Of a stretch of DNA of 32,734 nucleotides, positions 8,299 through 15,058 are shown in pieces; position 1 is the first letter of the stretch; every line of letters begins with the position of its first letter. Where the stretch lies: the NCBI GenBank assembly GCA_024645245.1, contig JAHEBN010000029.1, forward strand, positions 1 through 32,734. Direction: 5' to 3'. This DNA comes from Jiulongibacter sp. Its GTDB lineage: Bacteria > Bacteroidota > Bacteroidia > Cytophagales > Spirosomataceae. The notes under the pieces are model-generated. The model saw nothing but the letters and a program-made list of their open reading frames with translations, was not told the origin of the DNA and searched no databases. A program made the position numbers and the translations under genes.

Positions 8299-8892
8299 AT
8301 GGCAAATAAAATGAAATCGCTTTTGGTTTATTGCGGGGCTAATCCGGGCATTAATCCAATATACAAAGAAACCGCAGTCGAATTGGGTAAGGAGATGGTG
8401 AAAAGAGGAATGCGACTAATTTATGGTGGAGGTAGTCTGGGTTTAATGGGCACCATTGCCGACTCTGTATTAAAAGAGGGCGGAGAGGTGATAGGAATAA
8501 TCCCTGATTTTTTGGATAAAATGGAGGTGGGTCATCCAAATCTTACCGAGATTCATATTGTGGAAACCATGCACGAAAGAAAAGCTTTGATGGAAAAGCT
8601 TTGTGATGGAATACTTACTTTGCCAGGCGGTTATGGAAGTATGGATGAGTTGTTTGAAATACTAAGCTGGGCTCAATTGGGCTTGCATACTAAGCCGGTA
8701 GGGGCATTAAATGTGAATGGGTTTTATACTCATATGGTTGCCCAATTGGATCATATGGTGCAGGAAGGCTTCTTAAAACAAGCGAACCGTGACATTATTC
8801 AAGTCGCCGGTTCACTCGATGATCTATTTACAAAAATGGAAAATTTTATACCTCAACCTGCATTTAAATGGTTGGAGCGAGAGGACATTTAA
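8299..8892 (+). CDS. LOG family protein (TIGR00730-type nucleoside monophosphate phosphoribohydrolase)
   Basis: 197 residues with the Rossmann-like fold formerly labelled lysine decarboxylase. Diagnostic blocks are IYGGGSLGLMG (41-51), MHERK (91-95) and PGGYGSMDE (109-117), which form the phosphate and ribose binding site. Characterised LOG proteins release free cytokinin bases from riboside monophosphates, or hydrolyse AMP and related nucleotides; in bacteria the true role is often unknown. Cytoplasmic. The ATG start follows an A-rich stretch, with no Shine-Dalgarno sequence. Its TAA stop shares the bases TTAA with the stop of the lipoprotein gene on the other strand. Confidence 0.92.
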   Translation: MANKMKSLLVYCGANPGINPIYKETAVELGKEMVKRGMRLIYGGGSLGLMGTIADSVLKEGGEVIGIIPDFLDKMEVGHPNLTEIHIVETMHERKALMEKLCDGILTLPGGYGSMDELFEILSWAQLGLHTKPVGALNVNGFYTHMVAQLDHMVQEGFLKQANRDIIQVAGSLDDLFTKMENFIPQPAFKWLEREDI

Positions 8893-9170
8893 TTATACTG
8901 TGAACAATCCTCGTCATCAAGTTCTTTTTGTAAGTCTGCCTTTTCCGATGCATCGTTGAAGTCGCATTTTTTAATATACGTACTAAGGCTACTTTTCATT
9001 CTTTCGCAATTCGCTTTGGTTTGATTACTACTGAATGCAATGGCGTCTTCACCATATTTAGAGGCATATTCCAGGCATTGACTTAGTTCTCCAAGAACAG
9101 AAGTTCGGCGACAGCCCGTTATCAAAAACAAGGTCGAAATAAACGTAATTAATAAAAATTTGCTTTTCAT
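8889..9170 (-). CDS. Small predicted lipoprotein, unknown function
   Basis: 93 residues. The start is a lipoprotein signal peptide with lipobox LITGC, lipidated Cys20. The mature part is about 73 residues, polar, with three further Cys (33, 55 and 69) and one near the C-terminus (89) in DDEDCSQYN, so disulfides are possible. No known domain recognised. It overlaps the LOG gene tail-to-tail by four bases and precedes nadC's 3' end by 74 bases; neither neighbour suggests a role. The coding frame is supported by the clear signal peptide and lipobox. Confidence 0.75.
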   Translation of the reverse strand: MKSKFLLITFISTLFLITGCRRTSVLGELSQCLEYASKYGEDAIAFSSNQTKANCERMKSSLSTYIKKCDFNDASEKADLQKELDDEDCSQYN

Positions 9171-9244
9171 GAGATATTTTAATGATTGTTAATTTCCCAA
9201 AAATAGATAAACCATAAAATCCTAACCAGAAAAAAAGAAGTGTT

Positions 9245-10096
9245 TTATTTTACGGCTTTCAAGCTTAAATCCAAACTTTTTACACTGTGTGTAAGGTAAC
9301 CCATCGATACGTAGTCAACTCCACATTCGGCGTAAGCCCTTACAGTTTCGGGTGTAATTCCACCCGAGGACTCTACCGGAAATCTACCATTTATTATTTC
9401 CAGAGCTTCCCGTGTTTTCTTATAATCAAAATTGTCGAGCATGATTCGAACTACACCACCGATTTCCAGAACCTGGTTTAGTTCATCCAAATTTCTGACT
9501 TCAATTTCGATTGGTAAATTCCTTCCTGTATCTTTCAGGTACATTTTTGCAGAGTCCAAAGCCTGCTTAATGCCACCTGCATAGTCCACGTGATTGTCTT
9601 TTATTAAAATCATGTCGTAAAGACCAGTGCGGTGATTAACGCCCCCACCAATTTTCACCGCCCATTTTTCACAGAGCCTGAAGTTGGGCGTTGTTTTTCG
9701 GGTATCTAATACCCTGCACTTTGTGCCTTTTAGTTTTTCAACTATTTCATGGCTAACTGTTGCAATTCCACTCATTCTTTGCATACAATTCAGTACCAAC
9801 CTTTCTGCTGTCAGAATGGATCTGTCATTACCGGAAACATAAAAAGCGATATCGCCGTATTTTACCGGTGTGCCGTCTGTTAATAAAACTTCAATTTGCA
9901 AATTAGGATCTACTTCGTGAAAAATTAGAACAGCCAGCTCTACACCGGCTAATATTCCATTATCTTTTACGATCAATCTTGCCTTACCTTTGGCTTCCGC
10001 TGGAATGGTGGATAAAGAGGTGTGGTCACCATCTCCAACATCCTCTTTCAATGCGGCTTGTATAAATTCCTGAATCTGTATTTTCGAAATTTCCAT
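9245..10096 (-). CDS. nadC: Quinolinate phosphoribosyltransferase (nicotinate-nucleotide pyrophosphorylase)
   Basis: 283 residues, normal length for the family. Converts quinolinate and PRPP to nicotinate mononucleotide, CO2 and pyrophosphate in de novo NAD synthesis, in the cytoplasm. Conserved blocks: EDVGDGDHTS (18-27), AERLVLNCMQRMSGIAT (97-113), DTRKT (131-135), GGGVNHRTGLYDMILIKDNH (150-169) and the C-terminal SSGGIT and GVDYVSMG phosphate-binding segments. The start is ATG at 10096. It is divergent from tadA, with 71 bases between the starts. nadA and nadB are not in the window. Confidence 0.96.
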   Translation of the reverse strand: MEISKIQIQEFIQAALKEDVGDGDHTSLSTIPAEAKGKARLIVKDNGILAGVELAVLIFHEVDPNLQIEVLLTDGTPVKYGDIAFYVSGNDRSILTAERLVLNCMQRMSGIATVSHEIVEKLKGTKCRVLDTRKTTPNFRLCEKWAVKIGGGVNHRTGLYDMILIKDNHVDYAGGIKQALDSAKMYLKDTGRNLPIEIEVRNLDELNQVLEIGGVVRIMLDNFDYKKTREALEIINGRFPVESSGGITPETVRAYAECGVDYVSMGYLTHSVKSLDLSLKAVK

Positions 10097-10110
10097 ATAT
10101 AGGATATTGA

Positions 10111-10142
10111 TTTAGTGGAATGCAAAAATGTAATTACTTTTG
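10111..10142 (+). promoter_or_regulatory. Predicted tadA promoter
   Basis: TACTTTTG at 10135-10142 fits the Bacteroidota -7 consensus TAnnTTTG. A TTTA at 10111-10114 lies 20 bases upstream as a weak -33 element. Transcription would start near 10148, about 20 bases before the tadA ATG. Confidence 0.5.
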
Positions 10143-10167
10143 GATAATCTAAAATCAAATAAAATAT

Positions 10168-10614
10168 ATGCAGGTTTTTTCGGATGAATATTTTATGGGA
10201 AAAGCTATGGACCTTGCCCGTCAGGCTTTCGAAGAAGGCGAAGTGCCTGTAGGAGCTGTAGTGGTAGCAGATGGGAAACAAATTATTGGGAAAGGATATA
10301 ACCAAACCGAAAAGCTGAATGATGTAACCGCACATGCCGAAATGCTTGCTATTACAGCTGCCGCTAATACACTCGACGCCAAATATTTACGGGAATGTAC
10401 CTTGTATGTAACTTTAGAACCTTGCGTAATGTGTGCCGGAGCAATAGCCTGGTCGCAGCTCGACCGAATCGTTTTTGGTGCTTATGATGCAAAAAAAGGC
10501 TATTCCGCTATCAGTAATAAAATTATTCACGCCAAAAAGGAAGTTTTCGGTGGTATAATGGCCGAGGAAAGCGAAGCTCTCTTAAAAGAATTTTTCGACA
10601 AATTGCGAACATAA
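10168..10614 (+). CDS. tadA: tRNA-specific adenosine deaminase
   Basis: 148 residues, the usual size of TadA. Deaminates adenosine 34 to inosine in tRNA-Arg(ACG). The zinc site is intact: HAE at 56-58 (His ligand and catalytic Glu) and PCVMC at 85-89 (two Cys ligands). EGEVPVGAVVV and the C-terminal EFF..LR segment also match. The start is ATG at 10168, behind a predicted TAnnTTTG promoter. A related cytidine or guanine deaminase is possible but the PCVMCAGAI block and the length favour TadA. The superoxide dismutase gene follows after 53 bases in the same direction. Confidence 0.93.
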   Translation: MQVFSDEYFMGKAMDLARQAFEEGEVPVGAVVVADGKQIIGKGYNQTEKLNDVTAHAEMLAITAAANTLDAKYLRECTLYVTLEPCVMCAGAIAWSQLDRIVFGAYDAKKGYSAISNKIIHAKKEVFGGIMAEESEALLKEFFDKLRT

Positions 10615-10667
10615 AAAACTTAAACTATGTTCTAAAGCCATAGACAAAACATTAAAACCCGAATATT

Positions 10668-11282
10668 ATGGCTTTTTCACTTCCCCCTCTTCCTTTTGCA
10701 AATGACGCTCTTGAGCCTCATTTTGATGCGTTGACTATGGAAATTCACCACGACCGTCATCACAATGCTTATGTAACCAATCTGAATGCAGCAACTGCCG
10801 GTACAGATATGGAAAATAAAACCATTGAAGAATTAATGGCAGAGATTAGCAAAGCACCTATGGCAGTTAGAAACAACGGTGGTGGTCATTATAACCACTC
10901 GCTTTTCTGGTCCATATTGGCACCACAAGGTGTAGGCGGTAACCTTTCGGGCCCTTTAAAAGAAGATATTATTAAGACTTTCGGGTCTGTTGATGAGTTT
11001 AAAACGGCTTTCAAACAAGCTGCTGCTACACGTTTTGGCTCAGGTTGGGCCTGGCTTTGTGTGAAAGCAGATGGTTCGTTATGTGTTTGTTCATCACCCA
11101 ATCAGGATAATCCTTTAATGGATATTTCAGAATGTCCGGGTACTCCGATTTTAGGCCTGGATGTTTGGGAGCATGCTTATTATTTGAAATTTCAAAATAA
11201 GAGACCGGATTATATCGATGCTTTCTGGTCGGTAGTAAACTGGAATGCAGTAGAGGAAAGATATGCTGCGGCGAAAAAATAA
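10668..11282 (+). CDS. Superoxide dismutase (Mn/Fe family, Mn-type signature)
   Basis: 204 residues, normal length, no signal peptide, so cytoplasmic. Metal ligands His27, His77, Asp165 and His169 are all visible, in [15 protein letters not shown] and DVWEHAYY. The segment NQDNPL (145-150) carries the Gln typical of manganese enzymes, where iron enzymes usually have a different Gly/Gln/Ala arrangement, so Mn or cambialistic metal use is likely. The gene ends in a hairpin terminator just before the trp regulatory region. Whether to call it sodA or sodB cannot be settled by sequence reading alone. Confidence 0.94.
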   Translation: MAFSLPPLPFANDALEPHFDALTMEIHHDRHHNAYVTNLNAATAGTDMENKTIEELMAEISKAPMAVRNNGGGHYNHSLFWSILAPQGVGGNLSGPLKEDIIKTFGSVDEFKTAFKQAAATRFGSGWAWLCVKADGSLCVCSSPNQDNPLMDISECPGTPILGLDVWEHAYYLKFQNKRPDYIDAFWSVVNWNAVEERYAAAKK

Positions 11283-11304
11283 TTGTTATAAAGTTTCGAT
11301 GCTT

Positions 11305-11334
11305 AAGAGGGCGGGCCATTGGTTCGCCTTTTTT
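11305..11334 (+). terminator. Terminator of the superoxide dismutase gene
   Basis: AAGAGGGCG (11305-11313) pairs with CGCCTTTTT (11325-11333), including two G-T pairs, around an 11-base loop. The 3' arm runs directly into a run of six T. It isolates the sod gene from the trp leader. Confidence 0.65.
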
Positions 11335-11362
11335 ATTTTAAACTATTTTTTTATGCAAAAAA

Positions 11363-11393
11363 TTTTGATTCTGTTTTCTCTTCCATACATTTG
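11363..11393 (+). promoter_or_regulatory. Predicted trp operon promoter
   Basis: TACATTTG (11386-11393) is an exact TAnnTTTG -7 element. A TTTTG (11363-11367) sits 18 bases upstream as the -33 element. The expected transcription start is at about 11398, essentially at the ATG of the leader peptide. Confidence 0.65.
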
Positions 11394-11397
11394 CGGC

Positions 11398-11454
11398 ATG
11401 AATAAATTAATCGTAGCAAGAAATTGGTGGTGGAGTTCTACTCAGATGAGTTGA
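11398..11454 (+). CDS. trpL: trp operon leader peptide
   Basis: An 18-codon frame, MNKLIVARNWWWSSTQMS, with three consecutive TGG codons at 11425-11433 and a TGA stop at 11452-11454. It precedes trpE by 95 bases and overlaps the first hairpin of an attenuator. Trp content of 3 in 18 in a short frame directly upstream of a Trp-synthesis operon is the classic mark of a leader peptide whose translation senses charged tRNA-Trp. A longer in-frame reading from 11263 would run back into the sod gene and is not likely. The start codon lies almost at the predicted transcription start, so translation may be leaderless. Confidence 0.88.
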   Translation: MNKLIVARNWWWSSTQMS

Positions 11455-11516
11455 ACAAACCTTGCTATGTATCAAAATATATACGGCTTGTTGTTCACTC
11501 AGCAAGTCGTTTTTTT
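11435..11516 (+). promoter_or_regulatory. Transcription attenuator of the trp operon (1:2, 2:3, 3:4 hairpins)
   Basis: Segment 1 (GTTCTACTC, 11435-11443) pairs with segment 2 (GAGTTGAAC, 11448-11456), with one T-T mismatch and a four-base loop. Segment 2 (11448-11458) can instead pair with segment 3 (TTGTTCACTC, 11491-11500), leaving one bulged T. The terminator 3:4 is ACGGCTTGTTG (11483-11493) with CAGCAAGTCGT (11500-11510), loop TTCACT, followed by six T (11511-11516). A ribosome stalled on the Trp codons would cover segment 1, free segment 2 for the antiterminator, and let trpE be transcribed. Confidence 0.85.
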
Positions 11517-11549
11517 ATGCCCGGATTTGAAAAATTTTAATAAATAGAT

Positions 11550-12971
11550 ATGAAATTTTCGATTAGTTCACGTTCAAAAAAGCTTTTAGCCGATACGCTG
11601 ACACCCGTAGGAATTTACATGAGACTCAGAGATCAGTACAAATATTCGGTGATTCTGGAAAGTGCCGACTATCATGCCATGCAAAATAGTTTCTCCTACA
11701 TTGTTTGCGATCCTGTGGCCAGTATTGTCATTGATAACGATGAAGTAAAACAAACTTTTCCGGATGGTTCACAAGAAAATTTTAAACTGAATAACCGGAA
11801 AGATGCCGTAGGAGTGTTGAAAGCCTTTGCCGAAAGATTTCAAACGGAAGAAAGTAGTCATGGTTTTATTACCAATGGACTTTTTGGACATATCACTTAC
11901 GATTCGGTTGAATATTTTGAGGATATTGAAATTCAGGAAAAAAGTGAAGAAACAGCCATACCACAGATACTTTATCGGGTTTATCGCTACGTGATCGCGG
12001 TCAATCATTTTAAAGATGAGCTTCATATTTTTGAACATACCTATACCAAAGAGGGGGAAGATCCAAAACCATTGGAAAATGGTTTGGAGACCATAGAGCT
12101 TTTTGTAAAAACGCCGAAGTTCAGCACCCGTAATTTTACTTTAAAAGGCGTGGAGAAAAAGAATATAGAAGACGATAAAATGCGTGAGATAATAGAAACC
12201 TGCAAAAAACATTGTTTGCGTGGTGATGTTTTTCAGATTGTACCATCCAGAAGGTATGCTCATGAATTTGAAGGCGACGATTTCAATGTGTACCGGGCTT
12301 TGCGTAGCATCAATCCTTCACCCTACTTATTTTATTTTGATGGTGGAGATTACCATATTTTTGGTTCTTCTCCCGAAAAACAGATACATATACAAGGCAA
12401 TTTGGCAGAAATACATCCTATTGCCGGTACTTTTAAGCGTAGTGGCGACGATGAAAAGGATGCCGAATTGGCCAAACAGCTTCATGCCGACCCGAAAGAA
12501 TCGGCAGAGCATGTGATGTTGGTGGATTTGGCAAGAAACGATCTTTCCCGTAGTTCAGACAGAGTAAAAGTTGAAATATTTAAGGAGGTACAGTTTTACA
12601 GTCACGTCATACATTTGGTTTCAAAAGTAAGTGGCCATATGCATCCCGGAACCAATCCCCTGCAGTTGGTTGCAGATACTTTTCCTGCAGGCACCTTATC
12701 CGGATCGCCAAAACACATGGCCATGACGATCATAAACAAATTGGAACCCACTAACCGCAGTATTTACGGTGGGGCTATTGGATATATGGATTTCAAAGGA
12801 AATTTTAACCATGCCATTGCCATCCGTACTTTTTTAAGTAAAAACAAAATCTTGTACTTTCAGGCAGTGATGGGGGTTGTTGCCAAATCGGTAGTGGAAT
12901 CGGAAATGGCGGAGGTTCATAATAAACTTGGTGCTCTGCGGCAGGCTCTTGAAATGGCAGAAACTTTGTAG
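11550..12971 (+). CDS. trpE: Anthranilate synthase component I
   Basis: 473 residues. Makes anthranilate from chorismate using ammonia supplied by TrpG. The N-terminal LESAD (36-40) matches the LLES element of the tryptophan feedback site. The chorismate-binding domain shows MLVDLARNDLSR, PAGTLSGSPK and YGGAIGYMDFKGN in the normal order, with GDVFQIVPSRR before them. p-Aminobenzoate synthase PabB is the main alternative, but the trpG and trpD genes downstream and the Trp leader upstream decide for TrpE. Expression is probably controlled by the attenuator ending at 11516. ATG start at 11550 in an A-rich context. Confidence 0.96.
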   Translation: MKFSISSRSKKLLADTLTPVGIYMRLRDQYKYSVILESADYHAMQNSFSYIVCDPVASIVIDNDEVKQTFPDGSQENFKLNNRKDAVGVLKAFAERFQTEESSHGFITNGLFGHITYDSVEYFEDIEIQEKSEETAIPQILYRVYRYVIAVNHFKDELHIFEHTYTKEGEDPKPLENGLETIELFVKTPKFSTRNFTLKGVEKKNIEDDKMREIIETCKKHCLRGDVFQIVPSRRYAHEFEGDDFNVYRALRSINPSPYLFYFDGGDYHIFGSSPEKQIHIQGNLAEIHPIAGTFKRSGDDEKDAELAKQLHADPKESAEHVMLVDLARNDLSRSSDRVKVEIFKEVQFYSHVIHLVSKVSGHMHPGTNPLQLVADTFPAGTLSGSPKHMAMTIINKLEPTNRSIYGGAIGYMDFKGNFNHAIAIRTFLSKNKILYFQAVMGVVAKSVVESEMAEVHNKLGALRQALEMAETL

Positions 12972-12996
12972 ATTTATTCCGGCAAATTGAATAGAT

Positions 12997-13452
12997 ATGA
13001 ATGCATTACTCAAAAAACTAAACTTTAAAGCTCAGAAATCAATATTGGTTATTAATGCACCTGAAGAGTTTAAAGAAACTATGCAGGATTTTACTTTGGA
13101 TTTAAAAGTGTTGAATAACGTTAGCGATGAGGAAATTGAATTTGTTCTCATTTTTGCAACCAAACTGGAGGAAGTTCAAAAATTGGCAAAAGAAGTTTCA
13201 GTAAAAATGAAAGAAAATGGCCTTTTTTGGTTCGCTTATCCTAAGGGAAGTTCAAAAAAGTACAAGTGTGACTTCAACCGCGATAATGGTTGGCAAGCCA
13301 TGGTAGAGCTGGGTTACGAGCCGGTGAGAATGGTGGCCATCGACGAAGATTGGTCGGCTTTACGATTTAGAAAGCCAGAAAATATTAAACAAATGACCCG
13401 TAATCCGGAATGGATCATGACGGAGGCGGGAAAGAAAAAAGCAAATAAATAG
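12997..13452 (+). CDS. DUF3052-like protein encoded inside the trp operon
   Basis: 151 residues, soluble, no signal peptide. I recognise the DUF3052 pattern: an N-terminal KKLNFKAQKSILVINAPEEF, a central KENGLFWFAYPKGSSK, then RDNGWQAMVELGYEPVRMVAIDEDWSALRFRKPE and a basic tail ending KKKANK. The fold looks like a small Rossmann-type alpha/beta domain. Its function is not known to me. It lies 25 bases after trpE and 3 bases before trpG, in the same direction, so it is surely co-transcribed. Whether it has a part in tryptophan synthesis or was inserted by chance cannot be told from one genome. Confidence 0.8.
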   Translation: MNALLKKLNFKAQKSILVINAPEEFKETMQDFTLDLKVLNNVSDEEIEFVLIFATKLEEVQKLAKEVSVKMKENGLFWFAYPKGSSKKYKCDFNRDNGWQAMVELGYEPVRMVAIDEDWSALRFRKPENIKQMTRNPEWIMTEAGKKKANK

Positions 13453-13455
13453 AAA

Positions 13456-14022
13456 ATGAAAATATTGGTATTGGATAACTACGATTCGTTTGTATACAAT
13501 CTGGTTTATATTTTGAAGGAATTGGGAACGGAGGTGGATGTTTTTCGTAATGACAAAATACACCTGGAAGAAGTAAAAAAGTACGATAAAATTATGCTTT
13601 CGCCTGGTCCGGGAATTCCGGTGGAAGCCGGAATCATGATGGATTTATTAGCTGAATACAAAACCTCGAAACCTATTTTTGGTGTTTGTCTGGGTCATCA
13701 GGCTATTGGAGAGGCTTTCGGATCTAAGTTACATAATATGGGTGAGGTGCTCCACGGTGTTACCACGCCTTGTATCGTACAGGATCAGGAAGAGCAGCTT
13801 TTTAAAGGTTTACCCAAACAATTTGAAGTATGCCGCTACCACAGCTGGACAGTGGTAGAAGATACCATGCCGGCTGATTTAAAAGTGACTGCTATCGATG
13901 AAAAAGGATACGTAATGGCCGAAGCACACCAGAAATACGACGTGCGAGGGGTACAATTTCATCCGGAAGCCTATCTTACTCAACATGGAGTGAAAATGGT
14001 GGAGAATTGGGTGAAAGGATAA
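13456..14022 (+). CDS. trpG: Anthranilate synthase component II (glutamine amidotransferase)
   Basis: 188 residues, normal length. Hydrolyses glutamine and passes ammonia to TrpE. The class I amidotransferase triad is complete: Cys78 in GVCLGHQAI, His169 and Glu171 in VQFHPEAYL. The oxyanion motif SPGPGIP (49-55) is present. The start is 3 bases after the stop of the DUF3052-like gene, which points to translational coupling. PabA is the close alternative; a single protein may serve both pathways, but the operon supports TrpG. Confidence 0.95.
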   Translation: MKILVLDNYDSFVYNLVYILKELGTEVDVFRNDKIHLEEVKKYDKIMLSPGPGIPVEAGIMMDLLAEYKTSKPIFGVCLGHQAIGEAFGSKLHNMGEVLHGVTTPCIVQDQEEQLFKGLPKQFEVCRYHSWTVVEDTMPADLKVTAIDEKGYVMAEAHQKYDVRGVQFHPEAYLTQHGVKMVENWVKG

Positions 14023-14061
14023 GCATTTAAATTAAAACGAAGTATTGAAATCTGTTTGAAT

Positions 14062-15057
14062 ATGAAAACCTACCTAAATCAATTAGTAGACCACCAATCT
14101 TTAAGTCAGGAACAAGCCAAAGAAGCCTTATTAAAAATTGGCTGGGGAGAAGTAAACACTTCTCAAACGGCTGCTTTCCTGATGGGTATTCAGCAAAAAG
14201 GAATTTCGGTCGATGAATTGATCGGTTTTCGATCGGCCATGCTAGATCTGGCTGTGCAAGTAAATCTTGATGAATTCGATGCCATGGACATTGTGGGTAC
14301 TGGTGGGGATGGAAAAAATACTTTTAATATTTCCACCACTACAGCTTTTGTCATCGCTGGTGCAGGTCAGTGTGTTGCAAAACATGGAAATCACGGTGTT
14401 TCTTCTTTGGTGGGAAGCAGCACGGTTTTGGAGCAATTGGGTGTTAAGTTTTCTAATGATCCCGAACATTTACGCTCGAAACTGGATAAAGCAGGCATCT
14501 GCTATTTACATGCCCCGCTTTTTCATCCGGCTATGAAGTACGTGGGGCCAGTTAGGAAAGAGTTGGGAATGAAGACCTTTTTCAATATGCTGGGGCCTTT
14601 GCTTAATCCTGCAAAAGTAAAGAAGCAGTTATCCGGAGTTTACGATTTGTGTGTATTTGAACTTTACGAACAGCTGTTTCGCCAAACGGATGGCCGTTTC
14701 GGGATATTATTTGACCTGGGAGTTTACGATGAAATTTCGTTGACAGGCGATTTTATGTTCTCCTCTCATTTCCCTTCGGCTGATGAAGGCGAAATTTTCA
14801 GCCCTTCGGCTTTTGGTTTTGAGAATGTCAGCCCGGAAGAACTTCATTGTGGAGAGAGCACCGAAGATTCAGCAAAAATATTAATAGATATTCTGGAAAA
14901 TAATGGAACCAAAGCTCAAACTAACGTGGTATTAGCCAATACGGCAATGGCTTTGGGGGTAGCCCGAAATATTACCATTGCTCAGGCTTTAGAGCAAGCC
15001 AGGGAATCATTAGAGTCGGGCAAAGCCAGATTGGCTCTCAAAAAACTGGTTGAGTAA
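14062..15057 (+). CDS. trpD: Anthranilate phosphoribosyltransferase
   Basis: 331 residues. Transfers the phosphoribosyl group of PRPP to anthranilate, second step of Trp synthesis. PRPP site GTGGDG is at 79-84, with NIST just after, and KHGNHGVSS at 107-115; GPLLNPA follows at about the middle of the chain. I chose ATG at 14062; a TTG two codons earlier (14056) is less likely. It is the last gene of the operon here: its stop is one base from the stop of the FUSC gene on the other strand, so trpC, trpF, trpB and trpA cannot follow directly. Confidence 0.96.
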   Translation: MKTYLNQLVDHQSLSQEQAKEALLKIGWGEVNTSQTAAFLMGIQQKGISVDELIGFRSAMLDLAVQVNLDEFDAMDIVGTGGDGKNTFNISTTTAFVIAGAGQCVAKHGNHGVSSLVGSSTVLEQLGVKFSNDPEHLRSKLDKAGICYLHAPLFHPAMKYVGPVRKELGMKTFFNMLGPLLNPAKVKKQLSGVYDLCVFELYEQLFRQTDGRFGILFDLGVYDEISLTGDFMFSSHFPSADEGEIFSPSAFGFENVSPEELHCGESTEDSAKILIDILENNGTKAQTNVVLANTAMALGVARNITIAQALEQARESLESGKARLALKKLVE

Positions 15058-15058
15058 A

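Noticed and set aside
10048-10335. 95-codon minus frame overlapping nadC start and tadA
   Set aside because: Overlaps two good genes and their shared promoter region; no family features.
11263-11397. Upstream extension of the trp leader frame into the sod gene end
   Set aside because: It crosses the sod terminator and the promoter, so it would not be in the same transcript start; the 18-codon frame is the sensible unit.
12220-12516. 98-codon frame inside trpE in another frame
   Set aside because: Completely inside a strong gene, no features of its own.
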